The position numbers were made by a program, and so were the translations under genes. From an uncultured Bacilli bacterium (lineage in GTDB: Bacteria > Bacillota_I > Bacilli_A > RF39 > UBA660), in contig CANQFH010000053.1 in the NCBI GenBank assembly GCA_947598425.1, positions 1-7,397 on the forward strand: 7,397 bases of DNA, written 5' to 3'. Of the stretch, positions 5,268-7,397 are shown piece after piece (the stretch's first letter is position 1; every line of letters begins with the position of its first letter). A model generated the notes under the pieces. That model made no database searches and was not told where the DNA came from. It worked only from the letters and a program-made list of their open reading frames with translations.

Positions 5268-6463
5268 TTTTTATTTTTACACTTTTTTCTATTTAAACAT
5301 GTAGTTTTTATTGATTCTAGTTCACAAGGGTATTGCCAATTATCCAAATAAATAATTTCTTCTAGAGTTTGAAAACAATTAGGGTATTTCTCTAAATAAT
5401 CTTTAAAAAAGTTTTGACACTCTTCAGGTAATTGTTCTAAATATTCTTTTAAATTATATAATTCATCACCAGCAAACATTGCTTCATATCTTTTTAAATC
5501 TATTAAAGAATCTTCAACTTCTTTTATTTTAAATCTATCTCTAGTAACCCATACTTCTTTTTTTAATTTAGAGGCAACTATCTCTTTAGATATTGGTATA
5601 AATTTTTGAGTTTCTTTTTGATAGATATAATAATTATCTCCCACTATTAAAAGAGTTGCCCATGTTGCTTTAACATTACGATGATAATAATCTATTTCTA
5701 TACTATCTTTTTGAGGTTCTTTATCTAGTAAGAAATATAAAGAAGATGAAGGAAAATAACGTTTTTTACATGTTAATAAATAAGATAATAAATCCATACC
5801 TTCTAATGAACAATTTTGTAAATCTTGATTTAGTTCTTCTATGTTATTGGAATAATTAAACGCTTCAAATTCCTCTTGAGAATAAATATTATAACCTCTA
5901 AATTTTTGATAAACACTCTGAATCATCTTTTGAATTTCAGTAGACTTTCCCTTGATAACTTCTATTCCTTTAAGTTGAGTACCAACTTTCACATTATAAA
6001 AATCACTATTTGAACCTAAAAAAGATACTAATGGATCAAATTTTAAAGATAAGTTATTAAAATTAACAATTACACTTTGGTGACCCATACCATAACAAAA
6101 AGCCGAATCATAATGATTTTTATTAAAATTCATTATTGGATTATTAAATATAATTTTAGCTGAATAACCTAAAAAGTTTGATACTATCATAGAAAATAAC
6201 ACCGAAAATTTATGACAAGTTATATTATTTCTGGCTAATAAATTCATATCTTGTTCTAATCTACCACTACTAATAATATTATGAGGTTCTAAAATTTCTT
6301 CAAGAAAATATTTCATTGAAAACGAAAAATTATTGCAAACTTCTAAATATAAATAAATTACTTTTTCAATACCATCATAATTATCACTATGTTGTAGTAA
6401 TTTTTGAATTAAATTTTGATCAATATTAATCATACCAAATTGAGATTGCAACTTCATAAACAT
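5264..6463 (-). CDS. Transglutaminase-like (papain-fold) protein, putative cysteine protease or transferase
   Basis: This 399-residue protein carries what looks like a transglutaminase-like core in its N-terminal third: Cys83 in ITCHKFSVLFSMIVSNFLGY, His128 in GMGHQSVIV and Asp143 in LKFDPLVSF. The order Cys, His, Asp, the His-to-Asp distance of 15, and the LGYSA strand after the Cys helix are the usual pattern of that fold. Members act as proteases, transferases or peptide N-glycanases, so the reaction cannot be named. The rest (about 190-399) is a probable lineage-specific region with no motif I know. No signal peptide or membrane segment is seen, and there are ten cysteines. A sigma-A promoter lies just upstream, and GGGG precedes the ATG by 4 nt; a second ATG two codons in (6457) is an alternative start. 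The gene ends in TGA overlapping the next ATG, so the two are coupled. Confidence 0.82.
   Translation of the reverse strand: MFMKLQSQFGMINIDQNLIQKLLQHSDNYDGIEKVIYLYLEVCNNFSFSMKYFLEEILEPHNIISSGRLEQDMNLLARNNITCHKFSVLFSMIVSNFLGYSAKIIFNNPIMNFNKNHYDSAFCYGMGHQSVIVNFNNLSLKFDPLVSFLGSNSDFYNVKVGTQLKGIEVIKGKSTEIQKMIQSVYQKFRGYNIYSQEEFEAFNYSNNIEELNQDLQNCSLEGMDLLSYLLTCKKRYFPSSSLYFLLDKEPQKDSIEIDYYHRNVKATWATLLIVGDNYYIYQKETQKFIPISKEIVASKLKKEVWVTRDRFKIKEVEDSLIDLKRYEAMFAGDELYNLKEYLEQLPEECQNFFKDYLEKYPNCFQTLEEIIYLDNWQYPCELESIKTTCLNRKKCKNKK
5279..5297. repeat. 19-bp direct repeat, copy 2 (3' end of the 399-residue gene)
   Basis: Identical to 4665-4683 and likewise encodes LNRKKC on the minus strand, here followed by KNKK. 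The rest of the two proteins shows no obvious similarity by eye. Confidence 0.6.
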
Positions 6464-6485
6464 TTTGCCCCATTAATTGTTGATT

Positions 6486-6514
6486 ATTTTATTATGATTA
6501 AAAATAATTGTCAA
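6486..6514 (-). promoter_or_regulatory. Sigma-A promoter of the transglutaminase-like operon
   Basis: On the minus strand: -35 TTGACA (6514-6509), exactly 17 bp, -10 TAAAAT (6491-6486; five of six match). The predicted start point is near 6479, giving a leader of about 16 nt that contains the GGGG ribosome site. The promoter sits in the 57-bp gap after the HD gene stop codon, so this operon can be transcribed independently of the HD gene. Confidence 0.75.
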
Positions 6515-6520
6515 TTATAA

Positions 6521-7165
6521 TTAAATTTTTCTAGTTTTTTTCAATTCTGCAATATAATTTCTTTGAGTATTTAAGTAATTGTCTTTTTCTTTTAATAACT
6601 CTCTTATTTCTTTTAAAAAGTTTTCATATTTAGTATCTTTAAAATAAAATTTAGCATAACCATTTTCACCAAATTTATTATTCAAAACATCGTATGCTCT
6701 TAAAAATAATTCTTCATCCGTTGCTTCAGGGCTTAATTTTTTACCATAAGTATATGTTCTTCTTAAACAATCTTGAACAGTATTATTTCGATCCGCAGAA
6801 GAAACAATTTTACCATAAATACTTCTTGGTTCACTTTTACTAGATGCTCGATGATCTTCAATAGCTTCTTTCATAACAAGTAATTGTTCTTCAGAAAAAA
6901 ATTTTAATAAGTTTTTATCATCATACATTATTTGGGCAGAGATTACTTCATGATTCTTAGAATCAATATGATGGCCAATATCATGAAAAGCAGCGATAGT
7001 ATATACCATATCTTCATTAACATCAATATTATTTTCTTGAATTAATTCAAAACTTCTTGCAATTACATAAAGAATATGCTCAATACCATGACCTTTTTCA
7101 TTTTTATCATATATAGGAAAAATATTTTTTTCTATATATTGTTTTAATTCTTCATTTATTTTCAT
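6521..7165 (-). CDS. HD-domain metal-dependent phosphohydrolase
   Basis: This 214-residue protein has a complete HD signature: His30 (GHGIEHI), His61-Asp62 (FHDIGHH), His105 (EDHRAS) and Asp125 (SSADRN), the residues that bind divalent metal in HD hydrolases. The layout, with IVSSADR followed by RRTYTYGKK, resembles small YpgQ/YedJ-type HD proteins that cleave nucleotides or other phosphate esters. The substrate here is unknown. The C-terminus (about 175-214) is a Lys/Glu-rich helix. The ATG at 7165 is chosen because GGAG lies 7 nt before it. The frame continues upstream to an ATG at 7192, but that adds MVYFLWSCI, which overlaps the ribosome site and is not family-like. It lies directly downstream of a candidate structured RNA with a terminator, which may regulate it. 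Confidence 0.88.
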   Translation of the reverse strand: MKINEELKQYIEKNIFPIYDKNEKGHGIEHILYVIARSFELIQENNIDVNEDMVYTIAAFHDIGHHIDSKNHEVISAQIMYDDKNLLKFFSEEQLLVMKEAIEDHRASSKSEPRSIYGKIVSSADRNNTVQDCLRRTYTYGKKLSPEATDEELFLRAYDVLNNKFGENGYAKFYFKDTKYENFLKEIRELLKEKDNYLNTQRNYIAELKKTRKI

Positions 7166-7172
7166 AATACAA

Positions 7173-7176
7173 CTCC
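7173..7176 (-). promoter_or_regulatory. Ribosome binding site that fixes the HD gene start
   Basis: GGAG on the minus strand, 7 nt before the ATG at 7165. It lies inside the longer reading from 7192, which has no such site of its own. A TATACT with a TG one base upstream (7183-7191) lies just before it and could be an extended -10, but its start point would fall on or next to the GGAG, so it is a doubtful promoter. Confidence 0.65.
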
Positions 7177-7196
7177 ATAAAAAGTATACCATAAAT

Positions 7197-7226
7197 GAAA
7201 AGAAAACTCCATCTTACGATGAAGTC
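7197..7226 (-). terminator. Rho-independent terminator or attenuator upstream of the HD gene
   Basis: On the minus strand ACTTCATC (7225-7218), the GNRA-type loop GTAA, and GATGGAGT (7213-7206) form an 8-bp stem with one G-U wobble, followed by TTTCTTTT. It ends about 30 nt before the HD start codon. It either ends an independent small RNA or attenuates the HD gene, since the upstream segment GATGAA (7348-7343) can pair with its 5' arm. Confidence 0.7.
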
Positions 7227-7358
7227 ACTTTAAATTTCAATCAATTTATTATTCTCCATGTTTTTCTTTGATTGCGGCTTGTACCACAGTCAAGTTCGGG
7301 ATGCACTTGATATTTACACATAAATCTTCTTTGAAGACTTATTTCATCAATAACATAC
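7198..7358 (-). ncRNA. Candidate structured RNA (small RNA or regulatory leader)
   Basis: No open reading frame of note covers this stretch. The predicted minus-strand RNA of about 160 nt can form: AAGUCUUC/GAAGAUUU with a 3-nt loop (7340-7322); UCAAGU/ACUUGA with the 9-nt loop GCAUCCCGA (7310-7290); UGUGG/CCGCA with the loop UACAAG (7288-7273); CAAUCAA/UUGAUUG enclosing an A-rich loop (7274-7238); and the terminator hairpin. Two bases are shared by the third and fourth stems. GATGAA near the 5' end pairs with UUCAUC in the terminator arm, either closing the structure or acting as an antiterminator. Its loops hold most of the G and C of the region, as expected for a selected RNA. I match it to no known riboswitch or 6S RNA with confidence. 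Confidence 0.5.
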
Positions 7359-7364
7359 AAATTA

Positions 7365-7373
7365 ATTATATCA
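7365..7373 (-). promoter_or_regulatory. Extended -10 promoter of the candidate structured RNA
   Basis: TGATATAAT on the minus strand: a perfect TATAAT (7370-7365) with the TG extension one base upstream. No good TTGACA lies 17 bp above it, but extended -10 promoters often lack one. The start point would be near 7358, and the nearest terminator downstream is at 7197-7226. Confidence 0.6.
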
Positions 7374-7397
7374 CAATCGCCAATTAACAAAAATACC

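Noticed and set aside
6495..6523. Possible terminator after the HD gene (ATAAT-TGACA-ATTAT then TTTTT)
   Set aside because: The stem is only five A-T pairs and coincides with a very good TTGACA -35 element, so the promoter reading explains it better.
7268..7290. T-box-like GTGGTAC...CCGC segment on the minus strand
   Set aside because: The full T-box signature AGGGTGGTACCGCG is not present, no specifier loop or AGTA motif is visible, and the downstream gene is not an aminoacyl-tRNA or amino-acid gene.
7290..7310. 5S rRNA-like motif CATCCCGAAC on the minus strand
   Set aside because: Ten bases resemble the conserved 5S loop, but the following ACGGAAGTTAAG and the rest of the 5S fold are missing, and the motif lies in a local hairpin loop. 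Taken as chance.

Overview
This is a very AT-rich, gene-dense stretch that looks like the chromosome of a low-GC Firmicute, probably an uncultured gut-type Bacilli lineage near RF39 or Erysipelotrichales. The base composition, the strong AAAGGAGG-type ribosome sites and the YjcZ-type micro-membrane protein point that way. FtsW argues for a cell wall. One gene ends in TGA overlapping the next gene's ATG, which argues against the Mycoplasma code in which TGA is Trp. The assignment is inference from composition and gene content.

All but one gene are on the minus strand, so transcription mostly runs from high to low coordinates. At the right end (7197-7375) there is a gene-free stretch that on the minus strand looks like a structured RNA: an extended -10 promoter, several hairpins and a rho-independent terminator. 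It lies directly upstream of an HD-domain phosphohydrolase gene (6521-7165). Next, behind a good sigma-A promoter, comes a two-gene translationally coupled operon: a 399-residue protein with a transglutaminase-like Cys-His-Asp triad, and a 203-residue protein I cannot identify. A 67-residue unknown protein follows (4393-4596), with its own upstream promoter-like block. The single plus-strand gene (4183-4374) encodes the YjcZ-like protein and ends in its own terminator, converging on the 67-residue gene.

Left of a divergent promoter region (4073-4182) lie ftsW (septal peptidoglycan polymerase) and then comEA-comEC, the DNA receptor and membrane channel of natural transformation. These two overlap by 41 nt and are closed by a clear terminator at 30-66.

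The most interesting signal is a block of about 40 bp. It has an A-run plus GGAAAT, exactly 15 bp, then an alternating TA tract, and it lies directly upstream of both comEA and the unknown 67-residue gene and apparently nowhere else in the window. The GGAAAT half resembles the -35 of sigma-H promoters, and sigma-H-like factors drive late competence genes in staphylococci and lactobacilli. This suggests that the 67-residue protein may be a member of a competence regulon. The second main signal is the candidate structured RNA upstream of the HD gene, whose 5' segment can pair with the terminator arm.
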